Shown here: positions 1 to 9,500 of the stretch, one piece after another
Position numbering within the stretch: position 1 is the stretch's first letter
Layout of the letters: the number at the start of each line of letters is the position of its first letter
From: Chloroflexota bacterium
GTDB lineage: Bacteria; Chloroflexota; Anaerolineae; Promineifilales; Promineifilaceae
DNA: 64,000 bases
Assembly: GCA_014584575.1 (NCBI GenBank)
Contig: JACTMP010000078.1
Location: 1 to 64,000, forward strand
Direction: 5' to 3'
Notes under the pieces: model-generated
Told to the model about the DNA's origin: nothing
The model's database searches: none
Seen by the model: the letters and a program-made list of their open reading frames with translations, nothing else
Position numbers and translations under genes: made by a program

Positions 1-98
1 GTCGGCCTTCGCCGACTGGTCTTAGCCGACGAAGGTCGGCTTTGCTGCTTGTAGCCGCGATTTTAATCGCCGGGTTTCGCCAAATTGAGAATTGCTGC
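1..98. repeat. Intergenic GTCGGC hairpin repeat
   Basis: The word GTCGGCCTTCGCCGAC at the left edge is itself a hairpin, and a related inverted word (GCCGACGAAGGTCGGC) follows. Then comes a TGTAGCCGCGA-TTTTAATCGCC segment. A close relative of the same string is at 44838-44909, so this is a dispersed intergenic family. The element may continue to the left of the window. Confidence 0.6.
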
Positions 99-114
99 TT
101 AAACACCTAAACAC

Positions 115-143
115 TTGATCACCTGCCCACTTCCCTCTATACT
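115..143 (+). promoter_or_regulatory. Predicted promoter of smc
   Basis: TTGATC at 115-120 and TATACT at 138-143 are separated by 17 bases. The predicted start of transcription falls about 5 bases before the ATG at 155, and no Shine-Dalgarno is present in between, so the mRNA may be leaderless. Confidence 0.55.
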
Positions 144-154
144 GCCCGCCGCTT

Positions 155-3100
155 ATGAGAATCAAACGCCTTTCCCTGCAAGGGTACAAAACCTTTGCCA
201 CCAAAACTGAATTTATCTTTGATATGGGCATCACGGCCGTCGTTGGCCCCAACGGCAGCGGCAAGAGCAACATTGCCGACGCCCTGCGCTGGGTGTTGGG
301 GGAACAAAGCTACAGCACCCTGCGCGGCAAACGCACCACCGACATGATCTTCGCCGGCAGCCAGAGCCGTGCCCGCGCCGGCATGGCCCAGAGCATCCTC
401 ACCCTGGACAACAGTGAAGGCTGGCTGCCCATTGACTACAGCGAAGTGGAAATCGGCCGCCGCGCCTACCGCTCCGGCGAGAATGAGTACATTCTCAACG
501 GCCAAAAGGTGCGCCTGAAAGACATCACCGACCTGCTGGCGACCAGCGGTCTGGCCGAACGCACCTATACCATCATCGGCCAGGGGTTGGTAGACCAGGC
601 GCTTTCGCTGCGTTCCGAGGAGCGGCGGGCGCTGTTTGAAGAGGCGGCGGGCACCAATCATTACAAGAGCCGTCGGGCGGAAACATTGCGGCGCTTGCAA
701 GAGACGCAGCACAATTTACAGCGCATCCATGACATCCTGGCGGAAATCCAGCCCCGGCTGGCTTCCCTCAAACGGCAGGCGACTCGCGCCCGCAATTACG
801 AGCAAATTCAGGCCGACCTGCACCACCTGTTGCGCCTTTGGTATGGGTACAAATGGGAGCAGGCGAAGAAGGAATTGCGCCAGGTGCGGGACACGGCCGT
901 GACCGCCGAAACCGCCTGGCAGCAAAATCGCCACAAACTGCGGGTGCGCCAGGAAAATGGGGACGATCTGCGCCGCCGTCTGCACCGGCTGGAGCAGCAG
1001 GCGGCCGAACTGCAAAACCAGCGGGATGACACCCGCGACCAACTGGAAACGGCGCGGCGGCAGGCGGCCATCATGGGCGAACGCCGGGAATCATTGGCGC
1101 GGCGGCTGGCGGAAGTGGCGGCCGATTTGCCCGGTTTGGAGCAGCAGGCCGCGGCCGCGCAGGCTGAACTGACAGCGGCTCTGACCGATCTGGCCGCGGC
1201 CCAGGCCGAATTGCAGCAAAGCCGGGGGCAGTGGCAGCAGTACAACGCCGATTTTGAAACCACCCGGCGCGAGATTGACAAATGGCAAACGGCCGTGCAG
1301 CAGGCCACCCAACAGCAACGCGACAAACAAAACCGGGTGGCCCAGGCGCAGGGGCAAATCAACCAATTGCGAGAACGGCTCAAGGAACGGCAGGCAGAGC
1401 AACAGCCGGCTGGCGGCGATGAACCGGAGAAAATGAAGGCGGAGATTGAACGGTTGACGGCCGTGTTGCAATCCGCCCAACAAAAAAACGACGACCTGCG
1501 CCAGCAGCGCGAGGCCATCATCAGCCAGCGCCAGGCGCTCATCCGTGACCTGAAAACAGAGCGGCAGGCGCACCGCGACGCTGAACAGCAGCTTCAGCAG
1601 CGCCGCCGTGACCTGGCCCGCCTGGAAGCCCGCGCCGACATGCTGGACGGGCTGCGCCTGAAAGAGGTGGCCGCCGGTAAAAACGGCATCATCGGGACGT
1701 TGGTCAACTTCATCACCATTCCCCCGACGTATGAACCGGCTATTGCCGCGGCCATGCAGGCGCGGCTGGGAGCGCTGCTGCTGCCGGACGAGAAGGCATT
1801 GTGGGAGGTGCTGGCAGCGCAGAATGGCGCCAATTTATCAGCCATCGCCCTGAACCGCATCCAACTGCCAGAACTGGTGGAAATGCCCGAAGATGCGGGC
1901 GTGATTGGTTGGGCGGCGGGATTGGTGTCGGCGCGGCCAGAGGCGGAACGGGCCGCCGAACTGCTGCTGGGCCAGATTTTGCTGGTGCAGGATGCGGCGG
2001 CGGCGTACCGCATTGCCAGCCATTTGCCGCCGGGCTGCACGGCCGTGTCCCTCGACGGTTTTATCGCCCATCCCGGTGGGCTGGTGGAGACGGGCAGCGG
2101 GCAGAGCAGCATCCTGGCGCGGGAGACGGAATGGCGGCAGGCGCAGGTGATGTTGGTGGCAGAACGGGAAAAGGTGGGGGCGGTGGAAACGGCCGTGACT
2201 GCCCAACAAACCACCATCCAACAACAACAAAACCAGGTGGATGACCTGCAAAACGAAGAGGCGCGGTTGGCGCGGCTGCTGGCGGAAGCCGGGCAAGAAA
2301 TGGCGCAAACACAACGGGAGATAGACCGTTACCGCCAGCAAATGACCTTTGCCGAACGGCAGCGACAAAATCAACTACAAGAAATAGGCCGTTTGGAGCA
2401 GCGGATTGGTGAAATTGAAGCCCAAATCGAACAGGATACGGCCGAACTGGTGACGCTGGAAAAGACGGCAGCCGGGGCACAGGGGAAACTGGCGGCGCTG
2501 CCGGTGACGGAATCACAGCAGCAGCGGGATGGTTTGCAGCAAGCGGTGAACGCGGCGCAAACGATTGTGGCCGGGCGGCAGGCGGTGGTAGACAGCCGCC
2601 GGGCGACGCTGGCCCAATTTTCCGGGCAGTTGGCGCGGCTGCAAGAGCGGCGCAGCCAGTTGCAGCAGGAGCAGGCGCAATTGTCACAGGCGGCCGAGGA
2701 ACAGGAGCGCACCCGCCTGTTTGATCAGGTGGCGGAGTTGGAAGCGCGGCTGGGGCCGTTGAAGGAGCGGGTGAGTGAGGCGCGGTTGGAATTGGCGCAA
2801 ATGGAGGAGGGCACGGCCGTGTTGCAAAAAGAGACGCACGACGCCGAAACGCTCTACACCCAATCCCGCATCGCCCTCACACAAAGCCAGACAGGGCTGG
2901 AAAATTTGCAAGAGCGCATCAAGACCGACCTGGGGCTGGTAGCCCTGCCTTACGATGAAGACCAGACCGGCCCCACGCCGCTGCCCATCAGCGGCGTAGA
3001 GACGCTGCCCGTTGTCACCGAACTGCCGGGGGACATCGAAAGCACCATTCAAGAGTACCGGGCGCAAATGCACCGCATGGGGGCCATCAACCTGGACGCG

Positions 3101-3697
3101 CCGGAAGAGTACGAGACGACGCAGGAACGCTTCGATTTTATGACGCAGCAGGTGGCCGATCTGAACGAGACGGAGGTGCAGTTGCGCAAAATTATCGCCG
3201 AACTGGATGACCTGACCTCGCGGGCGTTTGCGGAGACGGTGGATAAGGTGAACGCCGTTTTTGGCGGCATTTTTACGCAGTTATTTGGCGGCGGCGCGGC
3301 GCGGCTGGTGCTGACAGACCCGGATGATTTGACGATCAGTGGGGTGGACATTATTGCCCGGCTGCCCAACCGGCGCGAGCAGGCGTTGGGGTTGTTGTCG
3401 GGGGGGGAAAGGTCATTGACGGCCGTCGCCCTCATCTTCTCCCTGCTCAAAGTGGCCCCCACGCCGTTTTGTGTGTTGGATGAGGTGGATGCGGCGCTGG
3501 ATGAGGCAAATGTGAACCGTTTTCGGGAATTGCTGCAAGAGTTGAGCCTGAAGACGCAGTTCATCATCATTACCCACAATCGGGGCACGGTGCAGGCGGC
3601 GCAAACCATCTACGGCATCAGCATGGGCACAGACAGCGCCAGCCAGGCGATTTCCATTAAGCCGGAAGATTACATTAAACAGCCAGAGTTGTTGTGA
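155..3697 (+). CDS. smc: Chromosome segregation protein SMC
   Basis: Structural maintenance of chromosomes ATPase, 1180 residues, the usual length for bacterial SMC. The head is split across both ends: Walker A GPNGSGKS at residues 31-38, ABC signature LLSGGERS at about 1080-1087 and Walker B with LDE at about 1108-1110. Between them lie two very Gln/Arg/Glu-rich coiled coils flanking a hinge at about 500-650. It forms a homodimer that loads with ScpA/ScpB and compacts the chromosome; neither partner gene is in the window. The ATG start has no Shine-Dalgarno but sits just behind a good promoter. The coil region carries many copies of ACGGCCGT, mostly read as Thr-Ala-Val. Confidence 0.97.
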   Translation: MRIKRLSLQGYKTFATKTEFIFDMGITAVVGPNGSGKSNIADALRWVLGEQSYSTLRGKRTTDMIFAGSQSRARAGMAQSILTLDNSEGWLPIDYSEVEIGRRAYRSGENEYILNGQKVRLKDITDLLATSGLAERTYTIIGQGLVDQALSLRSEERRALFEEAAGTNHYKSRRAETLRRLQETQHNLQRIHDILAEIQPRLASLKRQATRARNYEQIQADLHHLLRLWYGYKWEQAKKELRQVRDTAVTAETAWQQNRHKLRVRQENGDDLRRRLHRLEQQAAELQNQRDDTRDQLETARRQAAIMGERRESLARRLAEVAADLPGLEQQAAAAQAELTAALTDLAAAQAELQQSRGQWQQYNADFETTRREIDKWQTAVQQATQQQRDKQNRVAQAQGQINQLRERLKERQAEQQPAGGDEPEKMKAEIERLTAVLQSAQQKNDDLRQQREAIISQRQALIRDLKTERQAHRDAEQQLQQRRRDLARLEARADMLDGLRLKEVAAGKNGIIGTLVNFITIPPTYEPAIAAAMQARLGALLLPDEKALWEVLAAQNGANLSAIALNRIQLPELVEMPEDAGVIGWAAGLVSARPEAERAAELLLGQILLVQDAAAAYRIASHLPPGCTAVSLDGFIAHPGGLVETGSGQSSILARETEWRQAQVMLVAEREKVGAVETAVTAQQTTIQQQQNQVDDLQNEEARLARLLAEAGQEMAQTQREIDRYRQQMTFAERQRQNQLQEIGRLEQRIGEIEAQIEQDTAELVTLEKTAAGAQGKLAALPVTESQQQRDGLQQAVNAAQTIVAGRQAVVDSRRATLAQFSGQLARLQERRSQLQQEQAQLSQAAEEQERTRLFDQVAELEARLGPLKERVSEARLELAQMEEGTAVLQKETHDAETLYTQSRIALTQSQTGLENLQERIKTDLGLVALPYDEDQTGPTPLPISGVETLPVVTELPGDIESTIQEYRAQMHRMGAINLDAPEEYETTQERFDFMTQQVADLNETEVQLRKIIAELDDLTSRAFAETVDKVNAVFGGIFTQLFGGGAARLVLTDPDDLTISGVDIIARLPNRREQALGLLSGGERSLTAVALIFSLLKVAPTPFCVLDEVDAALDEANVNRFRELLQELSLKTQFIIITHNRGTVQAAQTIYGISMGTDSASQAISIKPEDYIKQPELL

Positions 3698-3741
3698 TGG
3701 GGGGCAAGGGTGACGGCCGTAGGTAGCTACAACGTTCTCAA

Positions 3742-3770
3742 TTCCGCTTACACAAACGTCATGTTATAAT
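3742..3770 (+). promoter_or_regulatory. Predicted promoter of the VapBC-like pair
   Basis: A perfect TATAAT at 3765-3770 is preceded 17 bases upstream by a weak TTCCGC at 3742-3747. Transcription would begin near 3777, which is itself an in-frame ATG of the antitoxin gene. Confidence 0.45.
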
Positions 3771-3818
3771 GTGGTCATGTCAAGTTTGGGGAGTCAATTT
3801 GATTTGGAGATGGGCAAG

Positions 3819-4034
3819 ATGCAAGTATTTGCTTACGAACTCACGATGGAAAAAAAGGGGACATTGACCTTAAAGGATTTGCCTTTCAATGCTGGTGAGA
3901 AGATAGAAGTTATCATCATTCCTCGCTCAGGCCACCAGACTGATGAAAAGCGCTATCCTTTTTGGGGAAAGCCAATCACGTATCTAGATCCAACCGAACC
4001 AGTTGCGGAAGCTGATTGGGAGGTGTTGCAGTGA
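3819..4034 (+). CDS. Putative VapB-type antitoxin (partner of PIN toxin)
   Basis: Small protein of 71 residues with a beta-rich N-terminal half (KKGTLTLKDLPFNAGEKIEV) resembling short antitoxins encoded just before PIN-domain toxins, and a C-terminal tail rich in Pro and acidic residues that would bind the toxin. The start at 3819 is favoured by GGAG at 3806-3809 and by the usual length of this group. In-frame ATG codons at 3777 and 3810 and a GTG at 3771 are alternatives; 3777 would fit a leaderless transcript from the promoter just upstream. The stop overlaps the GTG of the next gene by four bases (GTGA), typical of translationally coupled toxin-antitoxin pairs. Lower G+C than neighbouring genes suggests transfer. 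Confidence 0.7.
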   Translation: MQVFAYELTMEKKGTLTLKDLPFNAGEKIEVIIIPRSGHQTDEKRYPFWGKPITYLDPTEPVAEADWEVLQ

Positions 4035-4420
4035 TTGTACTGGACACCCATATTTGGGTGTGGTGGGTTCATCATGACCCCCAATTGACCGAGAGGCTTC
4101 GTGAATTGATTCAGAGCCATGAAGATGAGGGGTTGGGAGTTAGTATCTTTTCTTGCTGGGAAGTAGCCAAATTAGTTGAACTGAAAAAGTTAATTCTCCA
4201 TTGCGCAATAGATGAATGGCTGGAGACGGCGCTTCAATATCCGGGTATTCAATTGCTTTCTTTAACACCCAAGATCATCGTGGAATCAACAAGGCTGCCC
4301 GGGGATTTTCACCGCGATCCGGCAGATCAAATTATTGTAGCTACGGCACGTGTCCATGATTGCGCTTTGTTGACGGTTGATAGCAGAATTCTCAAATACC
4401 CTCACGTAAAGTTGTTGTAG
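4031..4420 (+). CDS. PIN-domain ribonuclease toxin, VapC-like
   Basis: PIN-domain toxin of 129 residues. The four acidic residues expected to hold the catalytic metal are visible: D5 in VLDTH, E44 in SCWEVAKL, D99 in DPADQIIVATA and D117 in LLTVDSR. VapC proteins cleave specific RNAs, often tRNA or the sarcin-ricin loop; the target here cannot be read from sequence. The start is GTG at 4031, with GGGAGG at 4018-4023 at 7-base spacing and a 4-base overlap with the antitoxin; a TTG at 4016 is possible but less good. Complete, no frameshift. Confidence 0.88.
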   Translation: MIVLDTHIWVWWVHHDPQLTERLRELIQSHEDEGLGVSIFSCWEVAKLVELKKLILHCAIDEWLETALQYPGIQLLSLTPKIIVESTRLPGDFHRDPADQIIVATARVHDCALLTVDSRILKYPHVKLL

Positions 4421-4490
4421 GATTGAGCAGGTAACGGCCGTAGCCCAACATTATCCACCTTGTAACTGACACCCTATTGCTTGACGCTCC

Positions 4491-4700
4491 GCAACGGCCG
4501 TTTTGTGCCATGCAACGGCCGTTTTCTACCATGCACCGGCCATTTTGCCCCTTGCACCAGCCATTTTGTGCCATGTAACGGCCGTTTTATGCCATGCAAC
4601 GGCCGTTTTATGCTATGCAACGGCCGTTTTGCCTCTTGCACCAGCCGTTTTGCCCCTTGCACCAGCCATTTTGTGCCATGCACCGGCCATTTTGCCCTCG
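4491..4700. repeat. 21-bp tandem array seeded by ACGGCCGT (10 units)
   Basis: Ten units of exactly 21 bp begin at 4491, 4512, 4533 and so on to 4680. The unit is GCAACGGCCGTTTTGTGCCA plus one base. Five units keep the intact palindrome; the others carry CCGGCCAT, CCAGCCAT or CCAGCCGT. Because 21 is a multiple of three, open frames run through the array on both strands, encoding 7-residue repeats; I do not regard these as genes. Confidence 0.9.
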
Positions 4701-4891
4701 TCCCCGTGGGGACGGGTATAAAATGGGTGGGGACGGGTATGGAATAGGTGGGGACGAGGGCAGAATAGGTGGGGACGGGTACAAAATGGGCGGGGACGGG
4801 TATGGAATAGAGGGGGACGAGGACAGAATGGGCGGGGACGAGGACAAAATCGGAGGGCACGGGCACAAAATGGGTGGGCACGGCCGTAATC
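4699..4891. repeat. Inverted, diverged 21-bp tandem array
   Basis: A second array with the same 21-bp period starts at a CGTCCCC-GT-GGGGACG hairpin (4699-4714), with units at 4708, 4729, 4750, 4771, 4792, 4813, 4834 and 4855 and a partial one ending in ACGGCCGT. The unit GGGCACGGGCACAAAATGGG matches the reverse complement of the first array's unit at most positions (shared core GGCACAAAATGG). So this looks like an inverted, diverged copy, not an unrelated repeat. It fills the rest of this gene-free stretch. Confidence 0.75.
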
Positions 4892-4892
4892 A

Positions 4893-4921
4893 TTGTCTAC
4901 CCGTCAGCTATACAATATAGT
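4893..4921 (+). promoter_or_regulatory. Predicted promoter of nucleotidyltransferase gene
   Basis: TTGTCT at 4893-4898 and TATAGT at 4916-4921, 17 bases apart, sit immediately after the repeat array and about 50 bases before the ATG at 4973. Confidence 0.4.
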
Positions 4922-4972
4922 CCATTACCTGTCCGGCAATCATTCACACCGGAAAACCAAAACGAGGACAAC

Positions 4973-5758
4973 ATGGAACACCATCACCAGGAAGCAATCA
5001 CAACATTCCTAGACAGATACCAGACAGATACCACCATATTAGCCGTCCTGCTGGGCGGCTCACTGGCGCATGGCTTTGCCGCCTCAGATTCAGACATAGA
5101 CCTGTCCCTCATCGTAGACGAAGCCGAATATGCCCGGCGAAAACAGGAGCACAAACTGGCGTTTAGCCTGTGGGACATTTGCACCAACCCCGGCGGCTAT
5201 GTGGATTGCAAAGTCATCAGCCTGGATTTCCTGCAAAAAATCAGCGAACAAGGCAGCGACCCGGCGCGTTATGCCTACAAAGACAACACCATTCTGTTTT
5301 CACAAGTCGAAAACCTGGATCAGCTATTAGCCGACGTGAGCAGATTCCCCACAGCGGAAAAAGCCACACGCCGCCAGCGGTTCGCCGCCCAACTGTTAGC
5401 CTGGCGCTGGTTCTACAGCGAGGGCGTGAAAAAACAGAACAACTACCTGACCCTCCTCGCCCTTCAAAAAACGGTCTTGTTTTCTTGCCGTCTCATCCTC
5501 AATGAAAACGAGATGCTCTACCCCTTTCACAAATGGCTGCTACGGGAGACGGAGAAGGCAGCGCACAAGCCCATTGCCTTTGCTGAATCGTTGCAGCAAC
5601 TGCTGACTACCCACGACCAGAATCACATCAACCACCTCGGCAATCAGGTACTCGAATTTGTAGGCATCACCGAAAAATCGCTCGACTGGCCCAATCATTT
5701 CCTGCGGGATAGCGAACTGAACTGGATGCTCCATGAGCCGCCAATTGATGATGTATAA
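4973..5758 (+). CDS. Nucleotidyltransferase-domain protein
   Basis: Protein of 261 residues with an N-terminal polymerase-beta-type nucleotidyltransferase fold: GGS at residues 28-30, then SDSDIDL with D41 and D43 as metal ligands. Such proteins transfer a nucleotide to a small molecule, an antibiotic, a protein or tRNA; the substrate here is unknown. The C-terminal two thirds are largely helical, and a third acidic residue (in CKVISLD) is plausible. Start chosen at ATG 4973 because of CGAGGA at 4964-4969; the frame is open further upstream only because it runs out of the repeat array. It lacks ACGGCCGT entirely, as does the gene after it. Confidence 0.75.
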   Translation: MEHHHQEAITTFLDRYQTDTTILAVLLGGSLAHGFAASDSDIDLSLIVDEAEYARRKQEHKLAFSLWDICTNPGGYVDCKVISLDFLQKISEQGSDPARYAYKDNTILFSQVENLDQLLADVSRFPTAEKATRRQRFAAQLLAWRWFYSEGVKKQNNYLTLLALQKTVLFSCRLILNENEMLYPFHKWLLRETEKAAHKPIAFAESLQQLLTTHDQNHINHLGNQVLEFVGITEKSLDWPNHFLRDSELNWMLHEPPIDDV

Positions 5759-5772
5759 GGATGTTATAGGCT

Positions 5773-6978
5773 GTGATCTCCACCAAAACTAAAACAAGCC
5801 CCGCTTTTGCTGAATTTGTCATCCTGGTATCCTCGCTGATGTCCCTGACGGCGCTATCAATTGATGCCATCCTGCCCGCGCTTTCGCAAATCAGCACCGA
5901 TTTGCAGGTGCAAAATGCCAATGAACGCCAGTGGGTTATTTCCATGATCTTCCTGGGTCTAGCCTGTGGACAACTGTTTTTTGGGCCATTATCGGACAGC
6001 ATCGGGCGCAAGGCAGCCATTTATGCCGGATTAGCCCTGTTTATGCTCGGCACACTGCCATCCATGCTCGCCCTTAACTTTCCCATGTTGCTATTGGGGC
6101 GGCTCATGCAGGGAATTGGCATCTCCGCGCCACGAGCGGTGACAGTGGCGCTGGTGCGGGATCAATATGAAGGCCGGGGCATGGCCCGTGTGATGTCCTT
6201 CGTGATGACGGTGTTCATCCTGGTGCCCATGATTGCGCCTACATTTGGACAGGCCATCCTGCTCTTCACCGGGTGGCGGGCCATTTTTGGCAGCTATTTA
6301 TTATTGGCGGCCATCGTCACCATCTGGTTTGCTTTACGAATGCCGGAAACGCTGTCCCCTGAACATCGCGCCCCATTTTCAGCCCGGCGAATCATACTGA
6401 CGATTCGTGAGGTGGTCACCATTCGGCCGGCGCTGGGGTATACGGTCACGGCCGGCCTGATTAGCGGCATCCTGATTGGCTACCTGAACTCTTCGCAACA
6501 GATTCTTCAAGAATTATATGCACTGGGCGAACAATTCCCCCTTTACTTTGCCCTGTTATCTGCGGCCGTTGGCGTGGCTACATTTCTCAATACACGCCTG
6601 GTCATGCGTTTTGGTATGCACCTTCTGGTTAGAAAATCGTTGTCAACCATCTTTGTGCTGTCCGTTGTTGCTCTGGGGTTGGCTATATTAGCAGAGGGCG
6701 TACCGCCTTTATGGGCATTAATCGTTTATCTGATGCTCTCCTTTTTCTGCGTTGGCATCCTGTTTGGCAACCTGAATGCGCTGGCAATGGCGCCCCTGGG
6801 CCATATCGCCGGAACCGGGGCTGCGGTTGTTGGCGCCCTCTCTACCCTCCTATCCGTCTTGCTAGGAACGCTGATTGGGCAAAGCTACAATGGCACGATT
6901 TTACCGTTGGTAGCTGGTATATTTATTCTGTCCGGCCTGTCACTGGCGGTAGTTCACTGGGCGGATTCGCGTCAGTAA
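5773..6978 (+). CDS. MFS drug efflux transporter, Bcr/CflA type
   Basis: Membrane transporter of 401 residues with about twelve hydrophobic segments. The loop after the second segment carries the MFS motif A variant GPLSDSIGRKAA, and LVRDQYEGRGMARVMSF with a following Pro-rich helix is characteristic of the Bcr/CflA proton-driven drug exporters. The start is GTG at 5773, fifteen bases after the stop of the nucleotidyltransferase gene with AAGGA at 5758-5762, so the two are probably co-transcribed. A nucleotidyltransferase next to an efflux pump hints at a resistance cassette, but no substrate can be named. The gene contains no ACGGCCGT, unlike most neighbours. Confidence 0.88.
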   Translation: MISTKTKTSPAFAEFVILVSSLMSLTALSIDAILPALSQISTDLQVQNANERQWVISMIFLGLACGQLFFGPLSDSIGRKAAIYAGLALFMLGTLPSMLALNFPMLLLGRLMQGIGISAPRAVTVALVRDQYEGRGMARVMSFVMTVFILVPMIAPTFGQAILLFTGWRAIFGSYLLLAAIVTIWFALRMPETLSPEHRAPFSARRIILTIREVVTIRPALGYTVTAGLISGILIGYLNSSQQILQELYALGEQFPLYFALLSAAVGVATFLNTRLVMRFGMHLLVRKSLSTIFVLSVVALGLAILAEGVPPLWALIVYLMLSFFCVGILFGNLNALAMAPLGHIAGTGAAVVGALSTLLSVLLGTLIGQSYNGTILPLVAGIFILSGLSLAVVHWADSRQ

Positions 6979-7024
6979 TGACCCGCTCCCCTACCCCGTG
7001 CCAGAAAAACCAAAGGAGGCCAAA

Positions 7025-7087
7025 ATGGAAACCCCCTATTTGATGACCGATAAAATGGCTTGCCCACTGCAACTGAGGGCGTTATAG
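7025..7087 (+). CDS. Possible 20-residue peptide gene
   Basis: A short frame METPYLMTDKMACPLQLRAL starts 5 bases after AAAGGAGG (7012-7019), one of the best Shine-Dalgarno sites in the window, and ends 67 bases before the molybdenum hydroxylase gene. It may be a leader peptide or the stump of a lost gene. Nothing in it is recognisable. Confidence 0.3.
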   Translation: METPYLMTDKMACPLQLRAL

Positions 7088-7154
7088 TTTGCTCACCCTT
7101 CTTTGGCATTGCCCTTTTACTCCTTTGCACCTTTGCGTTGATAGTTGAGGTTTT

Positions 7155-9500
7155 ATGGCGGCAACACAGTTTTTTGGCGAACGAATTAAACGGAATGAGG
7201 ACCCCCGGTTGCTGACCGGGCAGGCGTTGTTTACGGATGATGTCCACCTGCCGGGCATGGCCCACGCCGCTTTTGTGCGCAGTCCGTATGCCCATGCCCG
7301 CATCCTGAGCATTGATGTTTCGATGGCCGTGGAGAAAGAGGGCGTGCTGGCGGTGATCACGGCCGTAGACCTGGGCGATTACTGGCAACCTGGCCCCCTG
7401 CTCGTGCCGCCGCCGCCGGTCAAAGACATCGTTTTTAACCAGCGCACCCAGGTGCCCCTGGCAAAGGACAAAGTGCGGCATGTGGGTGAACCGGTGGCCC
7501 TGGTCATCGCCGAAAGCCGCTATATTGCCGAAGACGCCGCCGAACTGGTGTTTGTAGATTATGAGCCGCTCACGGCCGTGACCGACCTGGAACAAGCTTT
7601 ACAACCCGACGCCCCGTTGGTACACGACGACCTGGGCAGCAACATCTCCGCCCACGTGGTGCAGAAAAAAGGGGAGTATGCCACCGCCAAAAGTCAGGCC
7701 GACCTGCTCATTAGCCGCCGCTTCCATTATGATCACGGCATCGCCGCCGCCATGGAAAACCGGGGCGTGGTGGCGGAGTGGGATCGCCGCGCCCAGCGGC
7801 TGACCATTTGGGACACCACGCAAGCGCCCGTTTTCATTCGCAACGGCATGGCCGCCATGTTGGGACTGTCGGAAAACCAGGTGCGGGTGATTGCGCCGTA
7901 TATCGGCGGCGGCTTTGGGCCGAAGATTATGATGTTTTACCCGGAAGAGGTGCTGATCCCCTGGGCGGCGATGCGGCTGAATCGGCCCGTGAAGTGGATT
8001 GAAGACCGCGCCGAGAATTTTGTGGCCACCACCCATGAGCGCGGTCAAATTCATGATGTGGAGGCGGCGTTTACGCGGGACGGCCGTATCCTGGGTATCC
8101 ACGATGTATTCCTGCACGACCAGGGAGCCTACGCGCCCTATGGCCTGACGGTGGCGCTGAACAGCCAGTGTACGCTGTTGGGGCCGTATGACATCGCCCA
8201 CTATGAATCAGAGTTTACGGCCGTGTTCACCAACAAAACGCTCGTCACCCCCTACCGCGGCGCGGGGCGGCAGCACGGCGTCTTTGTCATCGAGCGGCTG
8301 CTGGACATCGCCGCCCGCGAACTGGGCATAGACAAGGCTGAAATCCGCCGCCGCAACTTCATCCCGCCGCACAAATTCCCCTACAACAACCAGATCATCT
8401 ACCAGGACTTCGCCCCGCTCACCTATGATAGCGGCAATTACGAACCCATCCTGAACAAAGCATTAGAGATGATTGGCTATGAGAAATTCCGCCATGAAAT
8501 CCAGCCGCAGGCGCGGGCCGAAGGACGACCTTTGGGGTTGGGCATCGTCGCCTATGTGGAAGGCACGGGCATTGGGCCGTATGAGGGGGCGCGGGTGCAG
8601 GTGCAGAGCAGCGGCCGGGTCAGTGTGGCTACGGGCATCGGCACCCAGGGGCAGGGGCATTTCACCAGCTTTGCCCAAATTGTGGCCGATCAGGTAGGTG
8701 TAAACGTCTCCGATGTGGATATTGTCACCGGGGATACCGACCAATTCCACTGGGGCGCGGGCACGTTTGCCAGCCGGGGGGCGGTGGTGGCGGGCAATGC
8801 CATCAACGAGGCGGCGCGTGATGTGCGGCAGAAGATTCTGAAGTTGGCGGCCGATTTTTTGGAGGCGGCGGAGGAGGATTTGGTGTTGGCGGACGGCCGT
8901 GTGTACGTCAAGGGCACACCGGACAAGTCCATCCCCCTCGGCCAACTGGCGCAGCAGGCCAACCCCATGCGCGGCGCAGTCAAACCAGGCACCGAACCAG
9001 GGCTGGAAGCGACCAACTACTTTGGCCCGGAATATGGGGCTACGGCCGCCGGCGTCCACGCCATGATCGTCCAGGTAGACCCGGACACCTGCGAAGTCAA
9101 AATTTTGCAATATGTGGTCGTGCATGACTGCGGCCGGGTGATCAACCCGCTCATTCTGGACGGGCAAATTCAGGGCGGCGTGGCCCAGGGCATTGGCAAC
9201 GCTTTTTACGAGCAAATCATCTACAACGAAGACGGGCAACTGCTCACCGGCTCCTTCATGGACTACCTCATCCCCACCGCCACCGACGTCCCGCGCATCG
9301 AAATCGGCCACGAAGTCACCCCCTCGCCGCTGAACCCGTTGGGCATCAAAGGCGCAGGCGAAGCCGGCGCCATCCCCACAGGCCCCCTTTTCGCCCAGGC
9401 CGTGGAAGATGCCCTAACCCACCTCCCCACCCTGGAAATCCGCGAAATCCCCCTCAGCCCTAGCAAGCTGTGGGAACTGATACAGCAAACACATGGATAG
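7155..9500 (+). CDS. Xanthine dehydrogenase/CO dehydrogenase-family molybdopterin subunit (CoxL form II-like)
   Basis: Large molybdopterin-cytosine-dinucleotide subunit of the molybdenum hydroxylases, 781 residues, near the normal length. The active-site loop reads PYRGAGR (residues 366-372), like the AYRGAGR of form II 'CoxL-like' proteins and unlike the AYXCSFR of true CO dehydrogenase, so CO oxidation is unlikely. The catalytic Glu is E736 in KGAGEAG. Q-loop and cofactor segments such as GGGFGPK and GTQGQGH are present. Normally it works with a 2Fe-2S subunit and an FAD subunit; neither is adjacent, so electrons must go through proteins encoded elsewhere. Substrate unknown (purine, aldehyde or nicotinate-type are all possible). 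Confidence 0.9.
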   Translation: MAATQFFGERIKRNEDPRLLTGQALFTDDVHLPGMAHAAFVRSPYAHARILSIDVSMAVEKEGVLAVITAVDLGDYWQPGPLLVPPPPVKDIVFNQRTQVPLAKDKVRHVGEPVALVIAESRYIAEDAAELVFVDYEPLTAVTDLEQALQPDAPLVHDDLGSNISAHVVQKKGEYATAKSQADLLISRRFHYDHGIAAAMENRGVVAEWDRRAQRLTIWDTTQAPVFIRNGMAAMLGLSENQVRVIAPYIGGGFGPKIMMFYPEEVLIPWAAMRLNRPVKWIEDRAENFVATTHERGQIHDVEAAFTRDGRILGIHDVFLHDQGAYAPYGLTVALNSQCTLLGPYDIAHYESEFTAVFTNKTLVTPYRGAGRQHGVFVIERLLDIAARELGIDKAEIRRRNFIPPHKFPYNNQIIYQDFAPLTYDSGNYEPILNKALEMIGYEKFRHEIQPQARAEGRPLGLGIVAYVEGTGIGPYEGARVQVQSSGRVSVATGIGTQGQGHFTSFAQIVADQVGVNVSDVDIVTGDTDQFHWGAGTFASRGAVVAGNAINEAARDVRQKILKLAADFLEAAEEDLVLADGRVYVKGTPDKSIPLGQLAQQANPMRGAVKPGTEPGLEATNYFGPEYGATAAGVHAMIVQVDPDTCEVKILQYVVVHDCGRVINPLILDGQIQGGVAQGIGNAFYEQIIYNEDGQLLTGSFMDYLIPTATDVPRIEIGHEVTPSPLNPLGIKGAGEAGAIPTGPLFAQAVEDALTHLPTLEIREIPLSPSKLWELIQQTHG

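Noticed and set aside
137-1573. Several 100-240 codon minus-strand frames opposite smc.
   Set aside because: They are complements of the smc coiled-coil codons; Ser/Arg/Cys-rich and unsupported by start signals. The same applies to long antisense frames opposite the molybdenum hydroxylase, lysT, mod and the restriction gene.
4491-4891. Possible CRISPR array because of regular short repeats.
   Set aside because: Units are directly contiguous with no unique spacers, and no cas genes are in the window.
4474-4893. Long open frames with 7-residue repeats on both strands of the 21-bp arrays (for example PCNGRFM on plus, VPVPTYS on minus).
   Set aside because: A 21-bp period keeps frames open automatically; no Shine-Dalgarno, unusual composition, and both strands and several frames are open at once.
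7155-9500. True CO dehydrogenase large subunit (aerobic CO oxidation).
   Set aside because: The active-site loop is PYRGAGR, not the Cys-containing AYXCSFR of form I enzymes, and coxM/coxS are absent nearby.
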